This document shows positions 53,553-62,632 of a stretch of 64,000 nucleotides of DNA, one piece after another. The notes beneath the pieces are model-generated. The model ran no database searches. It saw only the letters and a list, made by a program, of their open reading frames with translations, and was not told where the DNA came from. A program made the position numbers and the translations under genes. The stretch is from Lachnospiraceae bacterium UBA5899 (GTDB lineage Bacteria; Bacillota; Clostridia; Lachnospirales; Lachnospiraceae): contig DJEL01000056.1 in assembly GCA_002432425.1 (NCBI GenBank), positions 5,908-69,907 of the forward strand, written 5' to 3'. How positions within the stretch are numbered: position 1 is the first letter of the stretch; each line of letters opens with the position of its first letter.

Positions 53553-56153
53553 ATGAATTACGGAAAAAAAGGAGTCCGTGCAAAGCAGAAAGCGCTTTTT
53601 GCCAAAGGTCCGAAGTGGATGCACAAGATTACATTTACCTGTGCAAAGGTCATCTTCATCGCCTTTATCGGCATCGCCATCTGGGGCGTGTCCGCCGGCA
53701 TCGGTGCTTTCAACGGTATTATTGCTTCCGCACCGGACATTGACGTGAGTGATGTGGCACCGGTAGGTTTCTCCACCTTCATATACGACTGTGAGGGCAA
53801 TCAGATTGGCAAACTTGTTGCCACCAATTCCAACCGTGTGCAGGTAACCATGGATAAAATTCCCCAGTACATGGCAGACGCATTTGTTGCCATTGAGGAC
53901 GAGCGTTTCTACGACCACAACGGTATCGACTTCAAGGGTATCGTCCGTGCCGGTTATACCTTTATCAAGTCCGGCTTCAAGCGGGCGGAGGGTGCCAGCA
54001 CCATTACCCAGCAGCTTTTGAAAAATACCGTGTTTACCAACTGGGTAAACGAGGACGGTCTGATCGAGAAAATCCAGCGTAAATTCCAGGAACAGTATCT
54101 GGCTCTGGAAATTACAAAAAAACTGAGCAAGGAAGAAATCCTGCTCCGCTACATGAACACCATCAACCTGGGACAGGGCACATTAGGTGTCCAGGCAGCC
54201 GCCAAGCGTTATTTCAACAAGGACGTAAGCGAGCTTACCTTATCGGAATGTGCCGTTATCGCCGCCATTACCCAGAACCCTTCCAAGTGGAACCCCATCT
54301 CCCACCCGGACAACAATGCCGAGCGTAGGGAGCGTGTTCTTACCAAGATGAAGGATCAGGGTTACATCAGCCAGCAAGAATTTGACGAAGCCATGGCGGA
54401 TGACGTGTACTCCCGTATTCAGGAAGTCAACGTAGCCGTAGCCAACGACTCTGTCAGCACCTATTTTGAAGATGCCCTTGCGGAAGTGGTTATGGAAGAT
54501 CTGATTAACGAATGCGGCTACAGCGCCACACAGGCTTCTACCATGTTATATAGCGGCGGTCTCCGTATTGAGTCCACCTTGGATCCTAATATCCAGGCCA
54601 TTGCCGATGAAGTATGCTCCGACCCGGATACCTATCCCGAGGATGTCAAATGGTACTTAAGCTACGATTTGACCACCAAGGATGCCAGCGGCGAATACCA
54701 CAACTACAGCAAGGAAATGATGAAAAAATGGTTTGTGGAAAACGAAAGCCGCAGCTTCAACCTGATTTTCAACAGTATGGACGATGCCTATGCCGCCATC
54801 GAGACCTATAAAGCGGCAATTATGAGCGACGGCGAAGAAGAGGTTGCGGAAAATATTTCCATGACTCCCCAGCCCCAGATTTCCTTAGTTATCATGGATC
54901 AGTCCAACGGGCATGTGGTTGCCATCGTAGGCGGCCGCGGCGCCAAGGAGGGAAGCCGTACCTTAAACAGAGCGACCGACTCCGCAAGACAGCCCGGTTC
55001 CACCTTTAAGGTACTCTCCACCTATGCTCCCGCTCTGGACAGCGCCGGCATGACACTGGCTACCGTATTTAACGATGCGCCTTTTAATTACAACGACGGT
55101 ACTCCTGTTCACAACTGGTACTCCAATCCTCCTTACGAGGGCTTAAGCTCCATCCGTAAGGGAATTTACCACTCCATGAACATTGTAACGGTAAAATGTC
55201 TGACACAGATTACACCGAAGCTTGGTTTCGACTATTTGGAGGATTTCGGTTTCACGACCTTAAATGAATTGAACGACTGCTACCAGCCCATGGCTCTGGG
55301 CGGTGTCGGCGGTGTTACCAACTTAGAGCTGTGTGCGGCTTACGCCACCATCGCCAACGGCGGTGTTTACAATGAGCCCCAGTTCTACACCAGGGTCCTT
55401 GACTCTGACGGCAACGTCATCATCGACCACACGGTTCCCAATACCAGACAGGTATTAAAGGAAACTACTGCTTTCCTTCTGACGGACGCCATGAAGGATA
55501 CCGTAATAAAAGGTACCGGTACGGCTGTCAACTTTGACGGCATGACGATTGCCGGTAAGACAGGTACCACTTCCGATGACAAGGATGTATGGTTTGCCGG
55601 ATACACCCCTTACTATACGGCCGTTACCTGGACAGGTTACGACAACAACATCAAAATGACCAACAAGGCGGATAAAGCCCTTTCCAAGAAAATCTGGCGT
55701 GCGGTTATGCAGAAAATACATGAGAACCTGCCCAACCAGAGTTTCCCGATTCCGGAAGGCATCATACAGGTTGCGGTATGTTCCCAGTCCGGTAAGCTGC
55801 CTGTGGAAGGTTTGTGCGACAATTATGTGGTAACGGAATACTTTGCGGAGGGCACGGAGCCGGTGGACTCCTGCGATGTGCACTACTCCGGTGATGTATG
55901 TGCTTACAGCCTGCTTCCTGCGTGTCCCGACTGCCCGTTCAAGCTGCCCGGTGTCCTGACACTGACTCCTGTGGAGGATATTTCCTTACAGCAGGGCTCC
56001 ACGGTTGTCAACGAAGACGGTACGGTTTCCACACCGCAGACCACCAACTACTGTCCTCACAACGAAGAATTCTTCCTGCAGCCCAATTACACGTCTGTCA
56101 TAGAACAGCAGCGGGCGGAGCTCTTACAACGGGGCTACAACTTCTATAATTAG
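53553..56153 (+). CDS. Class A penicillin-binding protein (PBP1A type)
   Basis: An 866-residue bifunctional peptidoglycan synthase with one N-terminal helix (KVIFIAFIGIAIWGVSAGIG). The glycosyltransferase domain has EDERFYDHNGIDFKGIVRAG and EGASTITQQLLKN; the transpeptidase domain has SARQPGSTFKVLSTYAPALD (active Ser), HSMNIV (SxN) and GKTGTTSDDKDVWFAGYT. A Cys-rich region (DSCDVHYSGDVCAYSLLPAC) lies in the C-terminal 80 residues. The start at 53553 has AAAGGAAA upstream; the longer frame from 53421 adds no family sequence. Confidence 0.95.
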   Translation: MNYGKKGVRAKQKALFAKGPKWMHKITFTCAKVIFIAFIGIAIWGVSAGIGAFNGIIASAPDIDVSDVAPVGFSTFIYDCEGNQIGKLVATNSNRVQVTMDKIPQYMADAFVAIEDERFYDHNGIDFKGIVRAGYTFIKSGFKRAEGASTITQQLLKNTVFTNWVNEDGLIEKIQRKFQEQYLALEITKKLSKEEILLRYMNTINLGQGTLGVQAAAKRYFNKDVSELTLSECAVIAAITQNPSKWNPISHPDNNAERRERVLTKMKDQGYISQQEFDEAMADDVYSRIQEVNVAVANDSVSTYFEDALAEVVMEDLINECGYSATQASTMLYSGGLRIESTLDPNIQAIADEVCSDPDTYPEDVKWYLSYDLTTKDASGEYHNYSKEMMKKWFVENESRSFNLIFNSMDDAYAAIETYKAAIMSDGEEEVAENISMTPQPQISLVIMDQSNGHVVAIVGGRGAKEGSRTLNRATDSARQPGSTFKVLSTYAPALDSAGMTLATVFNDAPFNYNDGTPVHNWYSNPPYEGLSSIRKGIYHSMNIVTVKCLTQITPKLGFDYLEDFGFTTLNELNDCYQPMALGGVGGVTNLELCAAYATIANGGVYNEPQFYTRVLDSDGNVIIDHTVPNTRQVLKETTAFLLTDAMKDTVIKGTGTAVNFDGMTIAGKTGTTSDDKDVWFAGYTPYYTAVTWTGYDNNIKMTNKADKALSKKIWRAVMQKIHENLPNQSFPIPEGIIQVAVCSQSGKLPVEGLCDNYVVTEYFAEGTEPVDSCDVHYSGDVCAYSLLPACPDCPFKLPGVLTLTPVEDISLQQGSTVVNEDGTVSTPQTTNYCPHNEEFFLQPNYTSVIEQQRAELLQRGYNFYN

Positions 56154-56176
56154 TACTTCTTATGTAAAACAAGTAA

Positions 56177-56202
56177 AAAGCCCGGCTCACCTGCCGGGCT
56201 TT
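56177..56202. terminator. Bidirectional terminator between the PBP gene and recJ
   Basis: AAAGCCCGGC (56177-56186) pairs with GCCGGGCTTT (56193-56202), with T runs on both strands, serving the convergent PBP and recJ genes. Confidence 0.9.
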
Positions 56203-56209
56203 CTTCTTT

Positions 56210-57976
56210 CTATTGATAATTTTCCATCAGAAGCTGCAACTCCGTCTTCCCACGGAAGCTGTTTAAGCCTATCCGGTAAGTCACGGAAAGTGGAAATTCA
56301 CATTCTTTTTCGTACAGTCTGCCGGAAGCGCCCTCCCCGAACTTTTCATCCAGATAGGCGTGGAACTTATCCAGTCCGCCGAAGAAAACCAGTTCATAGG
56401 TCTTTCCTTCCTGCGTCACCGTATACTTTGCAAACGTTCCCTGCTTCCCCATTTTCCTGCCGAACTGAAATACCACATTCTTTGTGGCAAACAACGGCTT
56501 GGGATTGGCATTGCCGAAGGGCTCTAAAATTTCAAACTCTTCCGCAAGCTGTCTGGTCGCATAGGAGAGGGGCATGGGCACATCAATATGTACCTTGGGC
56601 TGAAAATCTTCTTCGGTCAGGGTACACTGGGCATTTAAGCGTCTGCGCAGCTCCTCTAAATTTTTCTCTTCCAGGGAAAGTCCCGCCGCCATCTTGTGGC
56701 CGCCGAACTTGGTAAACAGCTCCCTGCACGCTACCATGGCATCGTACATATGATAGCTTTCTATGGAGCGTCCGGAGCCTTTCAGCCCTTCTTCGCCCCT
56801 TGTCAGGACAAAAGTAGGCTTGCCGTACTGCTCCTTTACCCGTCCCGCAATGATGCCAGCCAGGCTTTCATGGCAATCCGGCAGAAAAATAACCAGCACT
56901 TTGTCTTCTGTCAAATGTTCCTTTTCTATCTGCTCCGCCGCCTGCTTCACCCCCTGCAGGGTCATTGCCTTGCGGCTTTCGTTCATTTCCTTCAGTTCTC
57001 CGGCAATTCTTGCCGCCGATACGGCGTCCTTTGCCCGCAGCAGCTCCAGTGCCCTTACCGCACTGTCCAGTCTGCCTGTTGCGTTTAAGCACGGTCCTAT
57101 CACAAACCCAAGATGAAATGCGTTAAGCCTGGACGGCTCCACACCGTTTGCCTCTATCAGGGCTTTTAAGCCCATACAGGGTGCCTTACGGATACGCTTT
57201 AAGCCTTCCTTTACAATAATACGGTTTTCGTCCAACAGGTCCATTACATCGCACACGGTTGCCACCGCCGCAAGCTGCATAAATTCCTCCATGCATGCCT
57301 GTCTTTCTTCATAGGACACCTTCGACTTACGGAACATAAGCTCAATGAGTTTATATGCCACCACTGCCCCGCAGATACCCGGATTGGGATATTTGCAGTC
57401 CGCCTGTTTGGGGTCCACGACCACCGCTGCGGGAGGTAGGATTTCCGTCCGCACACCGTTTTCTTCCACATACGGCACCTCATGATGGTCCGTCACCACC
57501 ACGGTCATTTTCTTTTCCACCGCAAGGGCAATCTGGGAAGCCGCCGCAATGCCGTTGTCGCAGGTGATAATGGTCTGGATACCCGCTTCATACGCATCTT
57601 CAATAAGCCGGTCATTTAAGCCGTAGCCGTCCTTCATACGGTGCGGTATCACCGTGTCCACATTGCCGCCGAGCACCTGCAGTCCCTTCGTCAGAATATG
57701 GGAGGAAGTAATGCCGTCCACATCATAGTCCCCGATGACCCGGATTTTTTTCTTAAGGGCAATGGACTCCGCCATGATGGCAGCCGCATCCTCCATACCC
57801 AGCATCAGCTCGGGCGGATACATGTCCAGATACGTGCCGTAGAGGTATTTTTCTACTTCTTCCTCAGACAAAATATCCCTGTTACGGATAATTCTTGCCG
57901 TAACAGGGGTAATATTAAATTTCTTGCTCCAGGCATTGAAATCAGCTTTCTTTGCCGCAACAAACCATTTTTCCAT
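56210..57976 (-). CDS. recJ: Single-stranded-DNA-specific exonuclease RecJ
   Basis: A 588-residue DHH-family nuclease: VIGDYDVDGITSSHIL, VVVTDHHEVPY, and DHHA1-domain FVLTRGEEGLKGSGRSIES and FGGHKMAAGLSL. All metal-binding motifs are present. RecJ degrades single-stranded DNA 5'-3' in recombination and repair. The start at 57976 gives the family N-terminus MEKWFVAAKK with GGAAAGG upstream; a GTG at 57997 is less likely. It ends at a bidirectional terminator. Confidence 0.95.
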   Translation of the reverse strand: MEKWFVAAKKADFNAWSKKFNITPVTARIIRNRDILSEEEVEKYLYGTYLDMYPPELMLGMEDAAAIMAESIALKKKIRVIGDYDVDGITSSHILTKGLQVLGGNVDTVIPHRMKDGYGLNDRLIEDAYEAGIQTIITCDNGIAAASQIALAVEKKMTVVVTDHHEVPYVEENGVRTEILPPAAVVVDPKQADCKYPNPGICGAVVAYKLIELMFRKSKVSYEERQACMEEFMQLAAVATVCDVMDLLDENRIIVKEGLKRIRKAPCMGLKALIEANGVEPSRLNAFHLGFVIGPCLNATGRLDSAVRALELLRAKDAVSAARIAGELKEMNESRKAMTLQGVKQAAEQIEKEHLTEDKVLVIFLPDCHESLAGIIAGRVKEQYGKPTFVLTRGEEGLKGSGRSIESYHMYDAMVACRELFTKFGGHKMAAGLSLEEKNLEELRRRLNAQCTLTEEDFQPKVHIDVPMPLSYATRQLAEEFEILEPFGNANPKPLFATKNVVFQFGRKMGKQGTFAKYTVTQEGKTYELVFFGGLDKFHAYLDEKFGEGASGRLYEKECEFPLSVTYRIGLNSFRGKTELQLLMENYQ

Positions 57977-58009
57977 GGAAACTATAACCTTTCCCACTGA
58001 GCGGTTCCC

Positions 58010-60274
58010 TTATTTGGAAACCGCCTTTTTGTTTTTCTGCATCATGTAATACAGGCTGCCTGCCAGGAATACGGAGGAGTAAGTACCGCATGCGATACCG
58101 ACCATCAGAGGCAGTGCAAATTCACGGATAGCGGTAACACCCAGTACATACAAGGCTGCTACCATGATAAAGGTAGTCAGGGAAGTAAAGATACTTCTGG
58201 ACAATGTCTGGGTAATGCTTCGGTTGACGACATCCTTTAAGTCCGCGCCGCTGCCCATCAGGCTTCTGTTCTCACGGATACGGTCATATACCACGATGGT
58301 AGCGTTGATGGAGTAACCGACCAGAGTCAGCATACAGGCAATGAAGGTGCTGCCTACGGAAACTCTGGCTGCCGCATAGAAGGCAAGTACTACCAGCACG
58401 TCATGAAGCAGTGCCAGAACACCGCCGGCGCCGAAGGAAATATTCTTGAAACGGATAGCAATGTAAATCAGCATGCATACCATAGCCACACATACGGAAG
58501 CAAAGGTCTTTACGGTTGTTTCCCTGGAAATAGTGCCTCCGATGGTCTCCATAACAATCTGTTCGTTTTGCACACCGTATTTATCAAGGAGCATTTCTTC
58601 AATGGCATCTCTCTTGGTAATATCCAGTGCATTGGTCTTGAATACAACATCTGTGGAATTCTGTACCGGCTGAGGCTGTACTGCGCTTCCCGCAATCTTT
58701 TCCATTTCGGGAATGACATCTGCTTCTAATTCGGAAAGGCTCTTCTGTTCGTTGAAGGTTACCGTCATGGAAGTACCGCCTACGAAATCAAGGCTTAAGT
58801 TCAGCGGGTTGCCGGTCTGTGCCTTGTTGACACCCATCATGACAAAACCGCCCACTATCAGCACTAAGGAAATTGCAAAGTATACCCATCTCTTGCCGAC
58901 AAAATCAAGCGCCTTGCGCTCTTTGCCCACACCGTACCATTTTTCGCTTGTAAAGCCGATGGTGTAGAATGCACGGATCAGCCATCTGGTAACAAACAGT
59001 GCGGTAAACATGGAAAGCACAATACCTAAAATCAAGGTCTGCGCAAATCCCTTGATGGAACCGCTGCCGAAGATTAACAGCACAAGCGCTGCAATCAGGG
59101 TCGTGATGTTGCCGTCCAAAATAGCGGAAAGAGCCTTATCGAAACCAATCTTTACGGAAGACTTCACGGTTTTTCCGGTTGCAAGCTCTTCTCTGATACG
59201 GGCAAAGATGATCACATTGGCATCCACCGCCATACCGATGGAAAGAATAATACCGGCAATACCGGGCAGTGTCAGGGTAATATCAAAACCGTTTAATAAC
59301 AGAACCACAAGTGCGGTATATAAAAGCAGAGCTAAGGTTGCCACAAAACCGGGCAGGAAGTAAACAGCAATCATGAATACGGCAATAACCGCAAGACCGA
59401 TGATACCTGCCTTTAAGCTTGTCTTGATGGCATCGGAACCGAGCTGGGCTCCTACTACCTTTGAATGGATTTCGTTAAGCTCCAGTTTCAGTCCGCCGAT
59501 ACGGATTAAGGAAGCTAACTTTTCGGCATCCTCATAGCTGTAGTTACCGGTAATCTGGGCACGTCCGTCCGTCAGGGCACCGTTTACGGTAGGTGCGCAG
59601 ATAATGTTGCCGTCGTAGTAAATGGCAATGGTTTCGCCGTTCTGGTAAGCGGATGTGGTAGCATCTGCGAATTTCTGTTTGCCTTCGTCGTTAAGCAGAA
59701 GGTCAATGCAGTAAGATGATGTATTGCCGGTCTGGGAATCCTGATAAGGAACCGCTTCCGCACTCTTGATATCGGAACCGTTTAATACCACGCAGCCATC
59801 TGCCACGATTTCGTCGATGCTTCTGTTCAACACATATTCCAAGGAAGCATTTCCGTCTTCATCCTGCACGATGGTCTGGGAATAGTTGTTGCTTCCGTCA
59901 GAGCCCTTCTGTGCCAGGAAATAAAGAGTACCGGGGTTTCCCAGCTCCTCTAAAATGGCATTGGCATCGGTTACACCGGGGATTTCGACGTTGATACGAT
60001 TGTTTCCCTCCAAGTAAACCTGTGCTTCGTTGCTGTAGTTGTAAACACGTTCTTCCAGCTTTCTCTTGGTATCTGCAAGGTCGGTTGCGGAAGGTTCTTC
60101 GTCCCCCACCACTTCATATGTGATGCTGACACCGCCTGCCAGGTCAAGACCTAAGGTAATGTCGGATGCCGCAACTTTGCCGTTTCCGTCAATTCCCTTT
60201 ACATCGATGAAGGTCACGCCCGCAAGGACTGCCAGAAACACAAGCAGAGTAATGATTGCGTTACTTTTCTTCAT
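58010..60274 (-). CDS. secDF: Fused preprotein translocase subunit SecD/SecF
   Basis: A 754-residue fusion of SecD and SecF. The SecD half has TLGLDLAGGVSITYEV and MAVDANVIIFARIREEL; the SecF half has LDFVGGTSMTVTF and YSINATIVVYDRIREN. About 12 helices are visible. SecDF uses the proton motive force to pull exported proteins through SecYEG. The start overlaps the scfB end by 14 nt, so translation may be coupled. A fusion is usual in Bacilli and seen in some Clostridia. Confidence 0.96.
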   Translation of the reverse strand: MKKSNAIITLLVFLAVLAGVTFIDVKGIDGNGKVAASDITLGLDLAGGVSITYEVVGDEEPSATDLADTKRKLEERVYNYSNEAQVYLEGNNRINVEIPGVTDANAILEELGNPGTLYFLAQKGSDGSNNYSQTIVQDEDGNASLEYVLNRSIDEIVADGCVVLNGSDIKSAEAVPYQDSQTGNTSSYCIDLLLNDEGKQKFADATTSAYQNGETIAIYYDGNIICAPTVNGALTDGRAQITGNYSYEDAEKLASLIRIGGLKLELNEIHSKVVGAQLGSDAIKTSLKAGIIGLAVIAVFMIAVYFLPGFVATLALLLYTALVVLLLNGFDITLTLPGIAGIILSIGMAVDANVIIFARIREELATGKTVKSSVKIGFDKALSAILDGNITTLIAALVLLIFGSGSIKGFAQTLILGIVLSMFTALFVTRWLIRAFYTIGFTSEKWYGVGKERKALDFVGKRWVYFAISLVLIVGGFVMMGVNKAQTGNPLNLSLDFVGGTSMTVTFNEQKSLSELEADVIPEMEKIAGSAVQPQPVQNSTDVVFKTNALDITKRDAIEEMLLDKYGVQNEQIVMETIGGTISRETTVKTFASVCVAMVCMLIYIAIRFKNISFGAGGVLALLHDVLVVLAFYAAARVSVGSTFIACMLTLVGYSINATIVVYDRIRENRSLMGSGADLKDVVNRSITQTLSRSIFTSLTTFIMVAALYVLGVTAIREFALPLMVGIACGTYSSVFLAGSLYYMMQKNKKAVSK

Positions 60275-61670
60275 TTTGTTCTTCCTCCATTTCAGCCATA
60301 GCTGCTTTTATCATAATGGCACATTCGATACGTTTTCTCTGCAGTTCGCAGCCCACATCATATGCGTCATTGATATTCCCATGGAAATTATAAGAGTTGG
60401 CAGCACAGCCGCCGCTACAGTAAAACTTGGCAAAGCATTTTTTACATTTTTCCTTTGCATATACATTGCAGCACTTGAATTCGTCACGGATTTCCGTGTT
60501 GACGATGCCGTCATCCACGTTGCCCATGAGGAACTTCTCATTTCCCACAAACTGGTGGCAGGGATACAAATCTCCCCAGGGAGTCACTGCCAGATATTCC
60601 GTACCGGAACCGCAGCCGGACAGACGTTTTGCCACACAGGGACCACCCTCCAAATCAATCATAAAGTGGAAGAAATTGAAACCGTTTCCTTCCTTTCTTC
60701 TGCGAATCATTTCTACGGCAAGCTTGTCGTACTCTTCCTTAAGGCCGGGGATATCCTCTTCCTTAATAGAGTACCAGTCCTCGGGCTTTGCCACAACCGG
60801 CTCTACGGAAATCTGTTTGAAGCCAAGGTCAGCTAAATGCAGAACATCCTTGGAAAAATCCAGATTATTGTGGGTAAATGTACCCCTTACATAATAGTTC
60901 ATCTGTCCCCGGCTCTCCGCCACCTTCCGGAACTTCGGCACAATCACATCATAACTGCCCTGTCCGCCGCGGAAAGGACGCATTTTATCATTTACTTCTT
61001 TCCGTCCGTCAATACTGAGGACAATATTGGACATCTCTTTATTGGCAAACTCCATGATTTCATCATTTAAGAGAACACCGTTTGTGGTCAGAGTAAAACG
61101 GAACTTTTTGTTGCATTCCTTTTCCCGGCTTCGTCCGTATTCCACCAGATCCTTTACCACCTGCCAGTTCATGGTCGGCTCACCACCGAAGAAATCCACT
61201 TCCAGATTCACACGATTGCCGGAATTGGCAATCAGGAAATCCAGGGCTTTTTTGCCGACTTCAAAGCTCATAAGCGCTCTTCTGCCATGATACTCGCCTT
61301 CTTCGGCAAAGCAATAACGACAGGCAAGATTACAGTCATGGGCAATATGCAGGCACAGCGCCTTTACAACCGTCTGACGGTTCTTGAAATCAAAGATATA
61401 GTTTTCATAAATATCGGGGGTAAACAACTGGCCTTCTTTGTATAACTCCAACACCTCATCGATGGCTTCTTCCACTTCCTCTGCGGGACGGCCGGTTTCC
61501 TCACAACTGATAACGGCTGCCTTAATGGCTTCCGGCTCCTTCATGCCGCCTTCCACTAAAGGCTCCACGAAAGCTATCATGTCATAAACCAGATCGTCTA
61601 CCACATGTACGGAACCGCTGTTTACATCCATGACAATGTTGTAACCATTGTTTTTGTACTGATGAATCAC
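60261..61670 (-). CDS. scfB: Radical SAM SCIFF peptide maturase
   Basis: A 469-residue radical SAM/SPASM enzyme. The SAM cluster motif is CNLACRYCFAEEGEYHG; the SPASM auxiliary cluster Cys are in SGCGSGTEYLAVTPWGDLYPC, then CCNVYAKEKCKKCFAKFYCSGG. The first ~90 residues resemble a peptide-recognition (RRE) domain. It matches the SCIFF maturase family, which makes thioether bonds in the SCIFF peptide encoded just upstream. Start is a GTG at 61670 with GAGGA upstream. Overlaps secDF. Confidence 0.95.
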   Translation of the reverse strand: MIHQYKNNGYNIVMDVNSGSVHVVDDLVYDMIAFVEPLVEGGMKEPEAIKAAVISCEETGRPAEEVEEAIDEVLELYKEGQLFTPDIYENYIFDFKNRQTVVKALCLHIAHDCNLACRYCFAEEGEYHGRRALMSFEVGKKALDFLIANSGNRVNLEVDFFGGEPTMNWQVVKDLVEYGRSREKECNKKFRFTLTTNGVLLNDEIMEFANKEMSNIVLSIDGRKEVNDKMRPFRGGQGSYDVIVPKFRKVAESRGQMNYYVRGTFTHNNLDFSKDVLHLADLGFKQISVEPVVAKPEDWYSIKEEDIPGLKEEYDKLAVEMIRRRKEGNGFNFFHFMIDLEGGPCVAKRLSGCGSGTEYLAVTPWGDLYPCHQFVGNEKFLMGNVDDGIVNTEIRDEFKCCNVYAKEKCKKCFAKFYCSGGCAANSYNFHGNINDAYDVGCELQRKRIECAIMIKAAMAEMEEEQNEEK

Positions 61671-61749
61671 GTTTTCTTCCTCTTTCTCTCTTAAACTCAG
61701 TCTTTACCTTGGAAAAAAGTCCTTGTCCTAAGAAAAGACTGCAAAAACG

Positions 61750-61807
61750 AAGCAGCGACGCAAATCGCTGCTTTCTTAATCTCACATTAAAAATGTGGAC
61801 GCTGCTT
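61750..61807 (-). promoter_or_regulatory. Attenuator-like hairpin between scfA and scfB
   Basis: On the minus strand AAGCAGCGA (61773-61765) pairs with TCGCTGCTT (61758-61750), followed by a short T run, giving a terminator-like hairpin. A second copy of AAGCAGCG (61807-61800) overlaps the scfA stop codon and could pair with the same CGCTGCTT instead. Mutually exclusive pairing would let a ribosome at the scfA stop favour the terminator. Inferred from base pairing alone. Confidence 0.5.
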
Positions 61808-61949
61808 ATTTAATCTTTTCGCAGCTCTGGTTTCCTACTGTACAGGATGTCTTGCATGCTGACTGGCAGGAAGTCTGGCATTCGCCGCAGCCGCCCTTCT
61901 TCATGGACTCCTTTAAGTTTCTTGTATTTAATGTCTTGATGTGCTTCAT
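61806..61949 (-). CDS. scfA: SCIFF precursor peptide (six Cys in forty-five)
   Basis: A 47-residue peptide: MKHIKTLNTRNLKESMKKGG, then CGECQTSCQSACKTSC, then TVGNQSCEKIK. Six Cys lie in the C-terminal half, as in the SCIFF family, with the conserved leader KHIKTLNT. AAGGAGG precedes the ATG. It is the substrate of the downstream maturase and is one of the most widely conserved peptides in Clostridia; its biological role is not known. Confidence 0.97.
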   Translation of the reverse strand: MKHIKTLNTRNLKESMKKGGCGECQTSCQSACKTSCTVGNQSCEKIK

Positions 61950-61993
61950 AAAAGAAACGCCTCCTTAATATAAATTAAGCTTCATACCATCGT

Positions 61994-62021
61994 AGTATAT
62001 CATAAATTTCCTGTTTGTAAA
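61994..62021 (-). promoter_or_regulatory. scfA promoter
   Basis: TTTACA (62021-62016), 16 nt, TATACT (61999-61994) on the minus strand, with a TGA extended -10. A CTTAAT / ATTAAG repeat lies just before the Shine-Dalgarno. Confidence 0.65.
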
Positions 62022-62066
62022 AGGTTTTTTTCATATTTAGGCATATTTCGTGTATTTTTTCGCAAA

Positions 62067-62438
62067 TCACCCCAGCATGCCCCCCAGCATGCCGCTTCCC
62101 CCGCAGAGCACCAGCACGGTTAAAAATTCGCCCGGCAGTTTTCCCAAATCATGGTCCACTGCTAAAGACACCACAGTCAGTATCAGAAAATACGCACTTC
62201 CCATCAAAAGGCCCCACAAAAATTTCCGCGACTGCATCTTTTTTCCGGTCAGCCAGCCCGCTGCCAGATTGACCGCTATGTAAATACCGATAACCGCCGC
62301 CGAAACGATTTTTTCCGACAGTCTGAGCTTATAGACCAGCAATGTCAGTAAAATAAGCAGCGCTCCCGTAAGGATGTATGCGGCAAGCAGGCATTTCAGC
62401 AAAAAAAGCCAGGGCTTTCCTTCTCTTTCTTTGTCCAT
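62067..62438 (-). CDS. TIGR04086 family membrane protein
   Basis: A 123-residue protein with about four membrane helices (LLKCLLAAYILTGALLILLT ... SAAVIGIYIAVNLAAGWLTGKK ... LMGSAYFLILTVVSLAV ... LTVLVLCGGSGMLGGMLG). This matches the TIGR04086 family of clostridial membrane proteins that co-occurs with SCIFF genes. Function unknown. It lies immediately upstream of scfA on the same strand. Confidence 0.82.
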   Translation of the reverse strand: MDKEREGKPWLFLLKCLLAAYILTGALLILLTLLVYKLRLSEKIVSAAVIGIYIAVNLAAGWLTGKKMQSRKFLWGLLMGSAYFLILTVVSLAVDHDLGKLPGEFLTVLVLCGGSGMLGGMLG

Positions 62439-62551
62439 CTCTCTCCTCCTCCGGCATTGTTCTATTCATGTATATGTAGGTAAGGACATTTCTTATACCT
62501 GTATTTCCGTAAAAAATACACCGCTTTTCCCGTTCTTAACGGGTGTTAATC

Positions 62552-62581
62552 TTGACAAACCGCTATGGAATACGGTATTAT
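62552..62581 (+). promoter_or_regulatory. Promoter of the CorC/HlyC-type gene
   Basis: TTGACA (62552-62557), 18 nt, TATTAT (62576-62581). A perfect CCCGTT-ctt-AACGGG hairpin lies just upstream (62529-62543). Confidence 0.6.
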
Positions 62582-62632
62582 TTCCTATTATCATATAAAA
62601 ATTTATTACAAATCACAAAAGGAGTGTTATTC

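Noticed and set aside
61582..61785. A 67-codon minus-strand frame between scfA and scfB
   Set aside because: It overlaps the maturase start and the attenuator hairpin and is rich in Arg/Lys with no family pattern; shadow frame.
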